A stretch of DNA of 64,000 nucleotides from Salibacterium qingdaonense. GTDB lineage: Bacteria; Bacillota; Bacilli; Bacillales; Marinococcaceae. This document shows, piece by piece, positions 41,634 to 49,497 of the stretch. The position numbers were made by a program, and so were the translations under genes. The DNA lies in NCBI RefSeq assembly GCF_900114715.1, contig NZ_FOTY01000003.1:62001-126000 (forward strand), given 5' to 3'. The notes under the pieces are model-generated. The model was not told where the DNA came from, did not search any database, and saw only the letters and a list, made by a program, of their open reading frames with translations. Numbering within the stretch: the stretch's first letter is position 1; the number at the start of each line of letters is the position of its first letter.

Positions 41634-42275
41634 ATGAAAGATCAATCAGCAATACAAACGTATATGGAATTTCTGCACGGAAGAGATCATACACTTTTTC
41701 GTAATATGGAAGCTTTGGCACAGCACGAAAACATTCCCATTATGGAAAAAGACGCGTTGGAAGTTGTGTTGCAGCTTTTAAAGCTCCATGACAGCCGCTG
41801 TATTCTCGAAATAGGGACAGCAATCGGCTATTCCGCCCTTCGGATGGCCTCAGCCCTTCCTGATGTCCATGTCACATCTGTGGAAAAGAATGAAGCAGCA
41901 CATGCGAGAGCGCTTGAATTCAGGGAAAGAAGCGGCTTGGCTGACAAAACGTCATTTTACGCTGGAGATGCTCTCGATGGGGAGCCTTTTCTTGACGAAG
42001 AAGATGAGTTTGATGTACTCTTTATTGATGCTGCCAAGGGCAGGTACAGAGATTTTTTTGATACGTATTTCCCTTATGTGAAAAAGAACGGACTGGTGAT
42101 CAGTGATAACGTGTTCTTTAGAGGGTTGACGGCAGAGCCCGAAAAGGCGTCTGGAAGACTGCGGCCGATGGTCGATAAAATCCGGGCCTATAATAATTAT
42201 TTATCTGCCCATCCGGATGTACGAACGTCGTTTCTTCCCGTTGGAGATGGTTTGGCCGTCAGCACAAAGATTTAA
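41634..42275 (+). CDS. trmR: O-methyltransferase, likely tRNA 5-hydroxyuridine methyltransferase
   Basis: A class I SAM methyltransferase (213 aa) of the caffeoyl-CoA O-methyltransferase fold, with 'ILEIGTAIGYSALRMA' as the SAM site, 'VEKNEAAHARA', and the metal-site region 'DVLFIDAAKG'. The B. subtilis gene here, yrrM (trmR), makes 5-methoxyuridine at tRNA position 34. The peptidase U32 genes (yrrN/yrrO) and udk that follow it in B. subtilis are absent at this place. Name assigned by family and synteny. Confidence 0.83.
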   Translation: MKDQSAIQTYMEFLHGRDHTLFRNMEALAQHENIPIMEKDALEVVLQLLKLHDSRCILEIGTAIGYSALRMASALPDVHVTSVEKNEAAHARALEFRERSGLADKTSFYAGDALDGEPFLDEEDEFDVLFIDAAKGRYRDFFDTYFPYVKKNGLVISDNVFFRGLTAEPEKASGRLRPMVDKIRAYNNYLSAHPDVRTSFLPVGDGLAVSTKI

Positions 42276-42281
42276 AAAGGT

Positions 42282-42310
42282 TTGAAATTCAGCCGGAGGA
42301 TGCGTATGAT
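42282..42310 (+). promoter_or_regulatory. Sigma-A promoter of greA
   Basis: TTGAAA (42282–42287), 17-base spacer, TATGAT (42305–42310). The leader that follows (about 42317–42403) holds a 10-bp hairpin, AAGCC-AAAAG/CTTTT-CC-GGCTT (42322–42350, two-base bulge), with no T run. Confidence 0.75.
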
Positions 42311-42403
42311 AATGGCAGTAAAAGCCAAAAGTTGTTTGCTTTTCCGGCTTCCTTAAAATAAGATGATGCAGAAGCATTAATTGGAAAGAGGAGTGACAGT
42401 GAT

Positions 42404-42880
42404 ATGGCAGAAGAAAAACAGCACTACATGACAGAAGAAGGGAAACGTAAACTCGAAGAAGAATTTGAACAATTAAAAACAGAAAAACGGCAGGAAGTCG
42501 TTGAACGAATAAAAATCGCACGGAGTTTCGGTGATCTCTCGGAGAACTCGGAATACGATGCAGCCAAAGATGAACAGGCGTTTGTAGAGGGACGCATCAA
42601 TCAAATCGAGCAGATGCTGAAAAACGCTGTTATTATAGAAGAAGACAGCACGAATAATTCGGAAGTCGCACTTGGAAAATCAGTGAGATTCAAAGAAATT
42701 CCGGATGGGGACGAAGAAGTATACACCATTGTCGGAAGTGCTGAATCTGATCCCCTGGAGGGGAAAATATCCAATGACTCTCCTATGGCCCAGAGTCTTC
42801 TCGGACGTAAGGTAGGCGATCACGTTACCGTGAATACCCCTGGTGGAGAGTTCAACGTTGAAATCATGGAAGTAACGTAA
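42404..42880 (+). CDS. greA: Transcription elongation factor GreA
   Basis: GreA stimulates cleavage of backtracked RNA by RNA polymerase. The 158-residue protein has the N-terminal coiled coil with its acidic tip in '[17 protein letters not shown]' and the C-terminal FKBP-like domain ending '[17 protein letters not shown]'. AAAGAGGAGTG lies upstream of the ATG. It is monocistronic between its own promoter and a strong terminator. Confidence 0.97.
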   Translation: MAEEKQHYMTEEGKRKLEEEFEQLKTEKRQEVVERIKIARSFGDLSENSEYDAAKDEQAFVEGRINQIEQMLKNAVIIEEDSTNNSEVALGKSVRFKEIPDGDEEVYTIVGSAESDPLEGKISNDSPMAQSLLGRKVGDHVTVNTPGGEFNVEIMEVT

Positions 42881-42899
42881 CGTTTTTGTCTTTATTAAG

Positions 42900-42936
42900 G
42901 AGAGCAGTGTCTGCCCGGCGGACACTGCTCTCTTTT
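42900..42936 (+). terminator. Intrinsic terminator after greA
   Basis: GAGAGCAGTGTC (42900–42911) pairs perfectly with GACACTGCTCTC (42921–42932), followed by TTTT. Confidence 0.92.
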
Positions 42937-43001
42937 CGGTCCTGCATCCTTTATGATAACGGTACTCTTATAGGAAAAACGGTATAATTTCTATTTTCCC
43001 C

Positions 43002-43030
43002 TCGCCACATCGGAAAAAATTTTATATGAT
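43002..43030 (+). promoter_or_regulatory. Probable sigma-A promoter of the DUF1510 gene
   Basis: TCGCCA (43002–43007), 17-base spacer, TATGAT (43025–43030). A second perfect TATAAT lies at 42983–42988 without a good -35. Confidence 0.5.
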
Positions 43031-43077
43031 ATGGGTAGACACGTTATGGAACCAGACCATACAGGCAGGTGAGAAGA

Positions 43078-43827
43078 ATGAACAATGATCAGGGATTTAA
43101 TGAACAAAATCGATATGAGATGAGAAGACGAAAGCGCATGAACCGTGTTTTGAATGTCTCTATACTGGCAGTAGGGGCGCTTATTCTGTTTTTTGCGGTC
43201 CAGCTGTTTCTGCCGGGAAGTCAGGAAACTGCGGAAAATGACGTGTCAGAGCCGCAGCAGAATGAAGAGACAGAGCCGTCGGAAAATGAGACAACAGAAG
43301 AACAGTCGGCTCCGGAGCAGGAACAGACCGCACCGGAGGAGAACCAGAACACGAACAATCAGCAGGAAGATCAGAACCAGGACAATCAGCAGAATGAAAA
43401 CCAGCCGCAGGAAAATTCCGACTCAAACGACAGCCGTTCAACAGATGACAGCAGCAGTAATGACACAGACAGCGAAAACAGTGACAACGCCGAAAACACT
43501 GTATCCATTCCTGAAGGCGGCGGGCCTGATCAAGAAGAATGGGAGCCGATCGGCACGGAGCAATCCGGCTCGTTCCGTCATGATTTCGATACAAGCAGTC
43601 AGAACTGGGCGGAAATGGAAGCTGCACTCCGTTACGCTGCCGGATTAAGCAGTGGAGAAGCCGAAACCTGGCGTATTGAAAACGGTGGAGGATCCAATCG
43701 AGCCGTAGGATATATAAGCACTTACGAAAACAGACAGACACCTTACAAAGTGACAATCGAATTTGTGGAAGACGAAGGATGGAAACCGGTAAATGTAGAG
43801 CGGGCGGATTCCAATCCGGAAATATGA
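43078..43827 (+). CDS. DUF1510 membrane-anchored protein (YrrS-like)
   Basis: A 249-residue protein with a basic cytosolic N-terminus, one membrane helix (residues about 24–45), a ~100-residue low-complexity Glu/Asn/Gln/Ser linker, and a folded C-terminal domain ('WAEMEAALRYAAGL', 'YKVTIEFVEDEGWKPV'). This matches DUF1510/YrrS, located after greA in B. subtilis. It is probably an extracellular envelope protein. ATG 43078 follows AGGTGAG. In B. subtilis a penicillin-binding protein gene (pbpI) follows; here mtnN comes next. Confidence 0.82.
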   Translation: MNNDQGFNEQNRYEMRRRKRMNRVLNVSILAVGALILFFAVQLFLPGSQETAENDVSEPQQNEETEPSENETTEEQSAPEQEQTAPEENQNTNNQQEDQNQDNQQNENQPQENSDSNDSRSTDDSSSNDTDSENSDNAENTVSIPEGGGPDQEEWEPIGTEQSGSFRHDFDTSSQNWAEMEAALRYAAGLSSGEAETWRIENGGGSNRAVGYISTYENRQTPYKVTIEFVEDEGWKPVNVERADSNPEI

Positions 43828-43859
43828 AAATTAACAAGCCGGAAAGGGACGTATAGGAC

Positions 43860-44555
43860 ATGAAAATAGCAGTAATTGGTGCCATGGATGAAGAAGTCGA
43901 ATTATTAAAGTCGAAACTCGAAAACCGCCGCGAAGAAGAAAGCGGCGGCACCCGGTTTTTTTCAGGGAAGATGTACGGAGCGGATGTGGTGCTTATCCAG
44001 TCGGGCATCGGCAAGGTGAACGCAGCCGCTGCCACAACGCTCGTACTCGAAAAATACAAGCCGGATCTTGTGATCAATACCGGATCCGCGGGCGGGCTTA
44101 ACCCTGCACTGAACGTAGGGGATCTTGTCGTTTCTAATGAAGTGCGTTATAACGATGTAGACGCCACGGTGTTTGGGTACGAATACGGACAGGTTCCACG
44201 CATGCCGGCTGGTTACTATGCTGACAAGAAACTGATGGAGGAAACATTAAAAGCCGCCTCCGCGGAACGTATTCCAGTCAGAGACGGTCTTATTCTGTCG
44301 GGCGATTCATTTATGAGCTCCGACAGCCGGATTGCATTTTTGAAAGAAACGTTTGAAGAGCCGCAGTGTGCAGAAATGGAAGCAGGAGCCATTGCCCATG
44401 TCTGTTACCGCTTTGATGTGCCGTTTGTTATTATACGAGCGCTCAGTGATGTCGCGGGTAATGATGCAAAACAGTCCTACGAGGAGTTTCTCGTACAGGC
44501 GTCGGAGAACTCAGCAGCCCTTGTGACAGCGCTCATTGAGCAGAAAATGAAGTAG
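43860..44555 (+). CDS. mtnN: 5'-methylthioadenosine/S-adenosylhomocysteine nucleosidase
   Basis: MtnN cleaves adenine from MTA and S-adenosylhomocysteine, recycling by-products of methylation. The 231-residue protein has 'IGAMDEEVELL', 'INTGSAGGL', the active-site region 'CAEMEAGAIAHVC' and the catalytic aspartate in 'RALSDVAG'. GGAAAGGGACG precedes the ATG. The associated sulfur-salvage genes of B. subtilis (yrrT, mccA, mccB) are not present beside it. Confidence 0.97.
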   Translation: MKIAVIGAMDEEVELLKSKLENRREEESGGTRFFSGKMYGADVVLIQSGIGKVNAAAATTLVLEKYKPDLVINTGSAGGLNPALNVGDLVVSNEVRYNDVDATVFGYEYGQVPRMPAGYYADKKLMEETLKAASAERIPVRDGLILSGDSFMSSDSRIAFLKETFEEPQCAEMEAGAIAHVCYRFDVPFVIIRALSDVAGNDAKQSYEEFLVQASENSAALVTALIEQKMK

Positions 44556-44643
44556 GAGGAAAATGTCGGTATCCCCTCCAAAAACGGCCGGATCTTCTTT
44601 CTCTTTATCTATGATACGATGAAGAAAAAGGAGGGTCAGCCGG

Positions 44644-44883
44644 ATGGGACAATCAAAAACAGCTCACGCAGGAAGAGCCGAAGATTTTCGTTCCTTCAGC
44701 AGAGTTTTAATCACGGCTTCCTGTTTTCTGTTTCTGGGACTGCTGCTTCCGGAAAGTATTCCGGCAGCCAAACAGCCTGAAATACTGGTTATCATCGGTA
44801 TATTTACGACCGCTTCCGTTGTACTCCACTACGCGGGGAGTAAAGAACGGCAGCGGGCGGAAGAGGAAAATCAGCAGTTGTAA
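44644..44883 (+). CDS. YrhC-like small membrane protein
   Basis: A 79-residue protein with two membrane helices (about residues 21–37 and 46–63) and charged ends. Length, two-helix layout and position downstream of mtnN match the YrhC family of Bacillus; function unknown. AAAAAGGAGGG precedes the ATG. The stop codon abuts that of the convergent Nudix gene with no gap and no terminator. Confidence 0.72.
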   Translation: MGQSKTAHAGRAEDFRSFSRVLITASCFLFLGLLLPESIPAAKQPEILVIIGIFTTASVVLHYAGSKERQRAEEENQQL

Positions 44884-45504
44884 TCAAGGAGAGGCTGTTT
44901 CGTCTACGAAATGTTTCATGATTCTGGCGGTCAGCCCCCAGATGACGTAGGAGCCGTAATAATAAAAATACTCATGATGTGTTCCGGCACTCCACGCATA
45001 ACGTTTTCCGTTTGGAATGGACTCGAATGGAAACCCGGCTTCCGGTTCCACCTGCAGGTGAATGAGATGTCTGTCAGGCTTCGTTTCTATGAAAAAAGAA
45101 AGCGGCACGGTAAACAATTTATCCACCTCTTCCTCGTTGGGCTGGAATGAAGAAGCCGGATCCAGAAAACCGGCGTAAGGAAAAATAATCTGACGAAACG
45201 GAGATATGATTTTATCGAGGCTGCCAGTAATGGCAGCCTCGTTTTGACGTATGCCGGTTTCTTCACAAAGTTCACGAACCGCAGCCTCGGCAGGACTGTT
45301 ATCCGTGCGGTCCACCATGCCGCCGGGAAAACAAATTTCTCCGGGCTGCCGTTTCATGTGTTTGGCTCTTACTTCAAAAAGAACATAGATGTCATCTTCT
45401 TTTTCTATTAACGGCAGGAAAACAGCGTAATGCCGCATCTGATGTTCGTCTATAATTCCCTGCCGGCGCCCGGAGAGCCGGCTGGTTATATCGTTTTTAT
45501 TCAA
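44884..45504 (-). CDS. Nudix hydrolase, CoA pyrophosphatase type
   Basis: A 206-residue Nudix protein. The Nudix box is 'GGMVDRTDNSPAEAAVRELCEETGI' (key residues G, E, REL.EETG) and the preceding 'RQPGEICFPGG' is characteristic of the CoA/acyl-CoA diphosphatase subgroup (NudL; B. subtilis YeaB). It would hydrolyse CoA to 4'-phosphopantetheine and 3',5'-ADP. The start is TTG 45504 with GGGGG 7 bases upstream. It is transcribed with, and downstream of, the S9 peptidase gene. Confidence 0.87.
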   Translation of the reverse strand: MNKNDITSRLSGRRQGIIDEHQMRHYAVFLPLIEKEDDIYVLFEVRAKHMKRQPGEICFPGGMVDRTDNSPAEAAVRELCEETGIRQNEAAITGSLDKIISPFRQIIFPYAGFLDPASSFQPNEEEVDKLFTVPLSFFIETKPDRHLIHLQVEPEAGFPFESIPNGKRYAWSAGTHHEYFYYYGSYVIWGLTARIMKHFVDETASP

Positions 45505-45542
45505 CCTTGGTCCCCCACTTTCTCCTCCCCGTCTTAGGACGG

Positions 45543-47525
45543 TTAAAGGTGTTTTTCAAACCAAGCGGCCATATGCTTCAGGCGCTCCACCCGTAAGCCC
45601 GGAGCTCCGTTTCGGCTCAAATCATGGCCGGACTGGGGAAAACGCAGGAACATGGTTGGTTTCTCCAAATACTGCAGCGCCGTAAAAAGCTGCTCGGCCT
45701 GTTCCATCGGACAACGATAATCGTTCTCCCCATGCATAATCAACAGCGGTGTATTGATGTGCTGCACGTATTTCAGCGGAGAATGATCCCAAAGTTTATC
45801 CGGATCATCATGGACACGTGCTCCAATCTCCCAGTCCGTGAAGAAAAATCCGATGTCACTGACACCGTAAAAGCTGGTCCAATTGGATATCGAACGCTGG
45901 GTAACGGCTGCTTTGAACCGATTTGTATGCCCGACAATCCAGTTTGTCATAAATCCTCCATAACTGCCGCCTGTCACACCAAGACGTTCTTCATCAATGA
46001 AGTCATACTGTTCGATGACTTGATCGACTGCTGTCATTAAATCAGTATAATCTTTTCCGCCGTAATCGCCACGGCAGGCGTTAACGAATGTCTGCCCGTA
46101 TCCATGGCTTCCGCGGGGGTTGGTATACAGCACCACGTATCCCTGTGCGGCAAGCATTTGAAGTTCATGAAAGAACGTATTGGCATACATGGCGTGAGGA
46201 CCTCCGTGAATTTCAAGGAGCAGTGGGTAGTGCTGCCCTTCTTCAAAGAAAGCGGGCCTCATGAGCCATCCTTGAATGTCCCAGCCGTCTTCCGCTTTTG
46301 CTGCGACAGGTTCCGGAATAGAAAGGTGCACGCTCTGGATAAAGTCTGCATTGACGTCTGTCAGGCGGACCTTTCCTTTTTCCGGTTTTTCGATTTTATA
46401 AAAATCCCCGGGGTTGGACGGGTCACTGATTCCGGCAATGAAAAAATCCAGCCGGGGATGATACGAAAAACCAAATACATGGTTATCTTCTTCGTGCACC
46501 GGTGTGATTTCACCTTCAAGATCCATTTGATAAATCCCCGTATTTCCGTTTTCACTGGCACTGAAGTACAGATGTTTCTGGTCCTTCGCCCACACCGGCG
46601 AAAGATCCGCCTGCCCGGCACGCAGATCGCTCACTGCCGCATCCCCAATCTGCACGTCCCATTTTATCGTCACGCAGCGGCGCTCTTTTGTCAGAGGATT
46701 AATGATCCATACCTGATTCAGGGTGGCTCCCTGATATTCCAGCTCATGTCCTATGCAGGCGATTCTGTGCCCATCATGAGACCAGCTTGCATTAGAGAAT
46801 ACACCGGTTGAATCTGTCAGCTTCACGGTGTCACTCGTTTCGGTATCGATAATAAACAAATCGAGCACCGAAGATACGTCTTCATCCGGATTACGGTTGG
46901 CGCTGAACACGATTTGTCTGCTGTCGGGTGCCCAACGGGCCGAATGGTGGTCGAAAGCACCGCTTGTCAGAATACGAGTCTCTTTTGATTTCATGTCCAG
47001 CAGAGCAAGCTGTGTCCTTCTGCCGCGGTGGAAGCCGTTTCCTTCGCTTTTATACCGAAGGCGCTCAATCTTAACTGGTTTTGTTTCGTACTCATCCGGA
47101 CTTTCTTCATGGGAGAAAATATCTTCATCGGCCCGGGCGGACGTTGTAAACAGCAGGTATTTTCCGTCCGGCGACCAATCCGGATCGGAGACACCATGCT
47201 TCAGGCTGGTGAGCTGGCGCGGTTCTCCTCCCGCCGCTGACATCACCCAGAGCTGATGGACACCGGAACGATTCGATACAAAGGCGAGTTCTGTTCCGTC
47301 GGGGGACCAGCGTGGAGAATGATCACGGACTTCCCCGAATGTCCACTGCACCGGTATATCATCTGTAAAGTGATGAATGAAAAGATGCGAATTATATTCT
47401 CTATCATTGCGGACGGATGTTTGCACGTACGCATATTTTTCCCCGTCGCTTGATAAATGAGGATCGTGAACAACACGAATCTTCTTAATGTCCTCAGGCG
47501 TTACAGCACGTTTTTGATCAGCCAA
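45543..47525 (-). CDS. S9-family prolyl oligopeptidase-type peptidase (YuxL-like)
   Basis: A 660-residue cytosolic serine peptidase. The N-terminal half is a beta-propeller with repeated 'SPRWSPDGTELAFVSNRSG' and 'DPDWSPDGKYLLF' type blades; the C-terminal alpha/beta hydrolase has the nucleophile in GGSYGGF, the aspartate in HGENDYRC and the histidine in SGHDL. This is the acylaminoacyl-peptidase group, like B. subtilis YuxL. TTG 47525 is chosen because AAAAGGAGGACG precedes it; ATG 47582 has no site. Confidence 0.93.
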   Translation of the reverse strand: MADQKRAVTPEDIKKIRVVHDPHLSSDGEKYAYVQTSVRNDREYNSHLFIHHFTDDIPVQWTFGEVRDHSPRWSPDGTELAFVSNRSGVHQLWVMSAAGGEPRQLTSLKHGVSDPDWSPDGKYLLFTTSARADEDIFSHEESPDEYETKPVKIERLRYKSEGNGFHRGRRTQLALLDMKSKETRILTSGAFDHHSARWAPDSRQIVFSANRNPDEDVSSVLDLFIIDTETSDTVKLTDSTGVFSNASWSHDGHRIACIGHELEYQGATLNQVWIINPLTKERRCVTIKWDVQIGDAAVSDLRAGQADLSPVWAKDQKHLYFSASENGNTGIYQMDLEGEITPVHEEDNHVFGFSYHPRLDFFIAGISDPSNPGDFYKIEKPEKGKVRLTDVNADFIQSVHLSIPEPVAAKAEDGWDIQGWLMRPAFFEEGQHYPLLLEIHGGPHAMYANTFFHELQMLAAQGYVVLYTNPRGSHGYGQTFVNACRGDYGGKDYTDLMTAVDQVIEQYDFIDEERLGVTGGSYGGFMTNWIVGHTNRFKAAVTQRSISNWTSFYGVSDIGFFFTDWEIGARVHDDPDKLWDHSPLKYVQHINTPLLIMHGENDYRCPMEQAEQLFTALQYLEKPTMFLRFPQSGHDLSRNGAPGLRVERLKHMAAWFEKHL

Positions 47526-47747
47526 TGAAACGTCCTCCTTTTCTTCCCTTTCCCCTCCAGGTCTCACGAACAATATCTCCATAGGAATGCAGGAAGGATT
47601 AGACGTGTTCGGGGAAATGTTGTGAAATTAGTATAGTAAAGATAAGGAAAAACCTCAACGAACACAACCCGGATGCGATGGAGAAAAAAGGGGAGGTAAT
47701 CTGACAAACTGAATGAAAAGCAATGTATATCATCTTATACTAACAAT

Positions 47748-47848
47748 TAAGGAAACTCCTATTCCTTTTGCCGACTTTTACTTTCCTTGTTGGCATCTCT
47801 CTCCACTTGAAGCTGTCCGGACATTCGCTTTCCGGACAGCCCTTTTTT
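47748..47848 (+). ncRNA. Candidate small RNA upstream of the S9 peptidase gene
   Basis: A strong + strand terminator at 47811–47848 has no gene in front of it. ATGAAA (47713–47718), 17 bases, then TATACT (47736–47741) could be its promoter, giving a transcript of about 100 bases from 47748. The RNA would have a small 5' hairpin (AAGGAA 47749–47754 / TTCCTT 47762–47767), an unpaired C/U-rich middle (CTTTCCTT, CTCTCTCC) that could pair with ribosome-binding sites, and the terminator. No protein is convincing here. This is inference from signals only. Confidence 0.4.
47811..47848 (+). terminator. Orphan + strand intrinsic terminator
   Basis: AGCTGTCCGGA (47811–47821) pairs with TCCGGACAGC (47831–47840; 10 bp, 9-base loop), followed by CC and six T. 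On the - strand no T run follows, so it does not serve the HesB-like gene beside it. Confidence 0.85.
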
Positions 47849-48143
47849 ATTTTTCGTCTACGTACTCGTAGTCAACCACATCGTGTTTGCGGCTGTATTT
47901 TACGTGCAGGTCGTACCCTTCAAAATACCATTTATCCTTTTCCTCTATATAAAAAACAATACCGTTCTTTGTCGTCTGCGCCCACGGTTCAAAGGGCTCG
48001 GCCTTGGTTACACCGAGGGAAAAGCCCGGATGGATAGGGGAGTGCCCGCCGTAACGGGCGAAAAACCGAATCGAATCCCCCTCTCCGGCCTCCATTTCCT
48101 GTTCAAACCATTTTAAAGCAGGTGAACTTAAAGAAATATTCAT
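47847..48143 (-). CDS. HesB/IscA-like protein lacking cysteines (YneR type)
   Basis: A 98-residue protein with the HesB-fold pattern ('ISLSSPALKWFEQEM', 'SIRFFARYGG', 'GFSLGV', 'DLHVKYSRKHDVVDYEYV'). It contains no cysteine, so it cannot bind an Fe-S cluster in the way IscA does; B. subtilis YneR/YqkB-type relatives are similar. Function is unknown. ATG 48143 has GGAGG 9 bases upstream; TTG 48152 is too close to that site. Confidence 0.8.
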   Translation of the reverse strand: MNISLSSPALKWFEQEMEAGEGDSIRFFARYGGHSPIHPGFSLGVTKAEPFEPWAQTTKNGIVFYIEEKDKWYFEGYDLHVKYSRKHDVVDYEYVDEK

Positions 48144-48245
48144 GTCTGACAACCTCCGTTCCGTATTTAATCTATGTTTCAGTTTCCCCTAATAAAGGAG
48201 ATAAAAACAATGCCGTCTGGACAAACAACGAAACCTCCTCCGCTG

Positions 48246-48253
48246 CATACAAT
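48246..48253 (+). promoter_or_regulatory. Possible mother-cell (sigma-E-type) -10 element for sigK
   Basis: CATACAAT at 48246–48253 fits the sigma-E -10 pattern CATACAnT at each fixed position. No clear -35 is visible, which would be consistent with dependence on an activator such as SpoIIID, known for sigK in B. subtilis. Confidence 0.4.
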
Positions 48254-48276
48254 GTTAAAGAGAGGAGGCGATACCA

Positions 48277-49017
48277 TTGTCCGGAATTGTTGCTGCCGCA
48301 CTGCTCATTATGAAGGAACTGGCGATGTTTGTCTCGTATGTTAAAAACAATGCCTTTCCACAGCCGCTGCCGAAAGAAGAAGAGAAAATACATCTGGAAC
48401 GAATGCAGCAGGGGGACCAGTACTCCCGCAATCTGTTGATCGAACATAATCTTCGTCTTGTGGCCCATATCGTCAAGAAATTTGAAAATGCCAAGGAAGA
48501 CACCGAGGATCTGATCTCGATCGGCACCATCGGCCTTATTAAAGGTATTGAGAGCTATTCGCCTGAAAAAGGAACGAAACTTGCTACCTACGCGGCCAGG
48601 TGTGTTGAAAATGAAATACTTATGCATCTGCGGGCGCTCAAAAAGGTGAAAAAGGACATCTCCCTGCACGATCCGATAGGAAGTGATAAAGAAGGCAATG
48701 AAATTTCTCTCATCGATGTGCTTGAGGAAGACGGTCCTGATGTGGCCGATCTGATTCAGCTGAATATGGAAAAAAAGCAGGTCGTTGCCTTTATGGATGT
48801 TCTTGATGAACGCGAAAAAGAAGTCATCGTCTTCCGGTTCGGGTTGGAAAAAGAAAAAGAAAGAACCCAGCGTGAAATTGCAAAAGAGCTCGGTATTTCC
48901 CGGAGTTACGTCTCCCGCATTGAAAAGCGAGCGCTTCTTAAATTATTTCAGGAGTTTTATAAACAGCAGAAATATGGATCATCTGCCGGAAACAACAAAA
49001 TAAATTTTATGAAGTAA
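48277..49017 (+). CDS. sigK: Sporulation sigma factor SigK (uninterrupted)
   Basis: The late mother-cell sigma factor (246 aa). The N-terminal ~20 residues ([20 protein letters not shown]) form the hydrophobic pro-sequence removed by SpoIVFB, followed by '[11 protein letters not shown]'. Region 2 ('[15 protein letters not shown]', '[17 protein letters not shown]') and region 4 ('[23 protein letters not shown]', key: [14 protein letters not shown]) are complete. Unlike B. subtilis, no skin-type element splits the gene. The TTG start follows AGAGGAGGCG. A 7-bp inverted repeat involves this ribosome-binding site. Confidence 0.96.
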   Translation: MSGIVAAALLIMKELAMFVSYVKNNAFPQPLPKEEEKIHLERMQQGDQYSRNLLIEHNLRLVAHIVKKFENAKEDTEDLISIGTIGLIKGIESYSPEKGTKLATYAARCVENEILMHLRALKKVKKDISLHDPIGSDKEGNEISLIDVLEEDGPDVADLIQLNMEKKQVVAFMDVLDEREKEVIVFRFGLEKEKERTQREIAKELGISRSYVSRIEKRALLKLFQEFYKQQKYGSSAGNNKINFMK

Positions 49018-49093
49018 TATCAAAACTACACACCCATTCAGGTATAGGTGAATATCATGTTGCTGAAGCGATTGATGAAAGGAGAGAGTTTAG

Positions 49094-49453
49094 ATGCAGA
49101 ATGGTTATCAACCCCGGTGGGACCATGAATATGAACGCAATATGCAGAAACAGTGCACACAGTACATGTATCACGATGTCGTAGTCACATTCAAGGACGG
49201 CAGCACAGCAGATGGTATTATTGAAAATGTGGACTCCGAAAAAATGCAGATGCTTGTCGGAGAAACGATGATGGCAGACAGCCATGAGAACGAGAGCAGC
49301 CGACAATATGGGGGAGGCTACGGCTACGGTCCGGAGCGCCGGAGATATCGTCGTTTCCGCCGCAGACAGTTTCCACTGGGAGCGCTGGCAGCGCTGGCGC
49401 TGCTTCCGTATGTCAGCCCCTATTCATACGGTTCCTATTATCCTTATTACTAA
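49094..49453 (+). CDS. Uncharacterised Tyr/Gly/Arg-rich protein
   Basis: A 119-residue protein. The first half contains 'YHDVVVTFKDGSTADGIIENVDSEKMQMLVG', described here by its key pattern (VVVTFKDGS...G.I..V): a short Sm-like beta motif seen in some spore-associated small proteins. The second half is Gly/Tyr-rich, then Arg-rich ('RRRYRRFRRRQF'), ending in Pro/Tyr/Ser repeats, a composition common in spore-coat proteins. Its place right after sigK makes a mother-cell role plausible but unproven. AAAGGAGAG precedes the ATG. Confidence 0.7.
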   Translation: MQNGYQPRWDHEYERNMQKQCTQYMYHDVVVTFKDGSTADGIIENVDSEKMQMLVGETMMADSHENESSRQYGGGYGYGPERRRYRRFRRRQFPLGALAALALLPYVSPYSYGSYYPYY

Positions 49454-49454
49454 A

Positions 49455-49497
49455 AAAATAGAGGACAGAAGTACGAGGCTTCTGTCCTCTATTTTTT
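49455..49497. terminator. Strong intrinsic terminator
   Basis: A 17-bp perfect stem, AAAATAGAGGACAGAAG (49455–49471) against its complement (49479–49495), with A-rich and T-rich flanks. It ends the preceding gene and could work on both strands. Confidence 0.92.

Noticed and set aside
43193-43648. 151-residue Arg-rich frame and apparent repeats inside the DUF1510 gene
   Set aside because: Out-of-frame reading of the low-complexity Glu/Gln/Asn/Ser linker; the repetition is codon-level, not a DNA repeat family.
46104-46811. 235-residue + strand frame opposite the S9 peptidase gene
   Set aside because: Coding shadow; the peptidase frame has full catalytic motifs.
47713-47865. 50-codon frame starting at ATG 47713
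   Set aside because: The nearest GGGGAGG is too far upstream and the frame passes through a terminator stem; a small RNA fits better.
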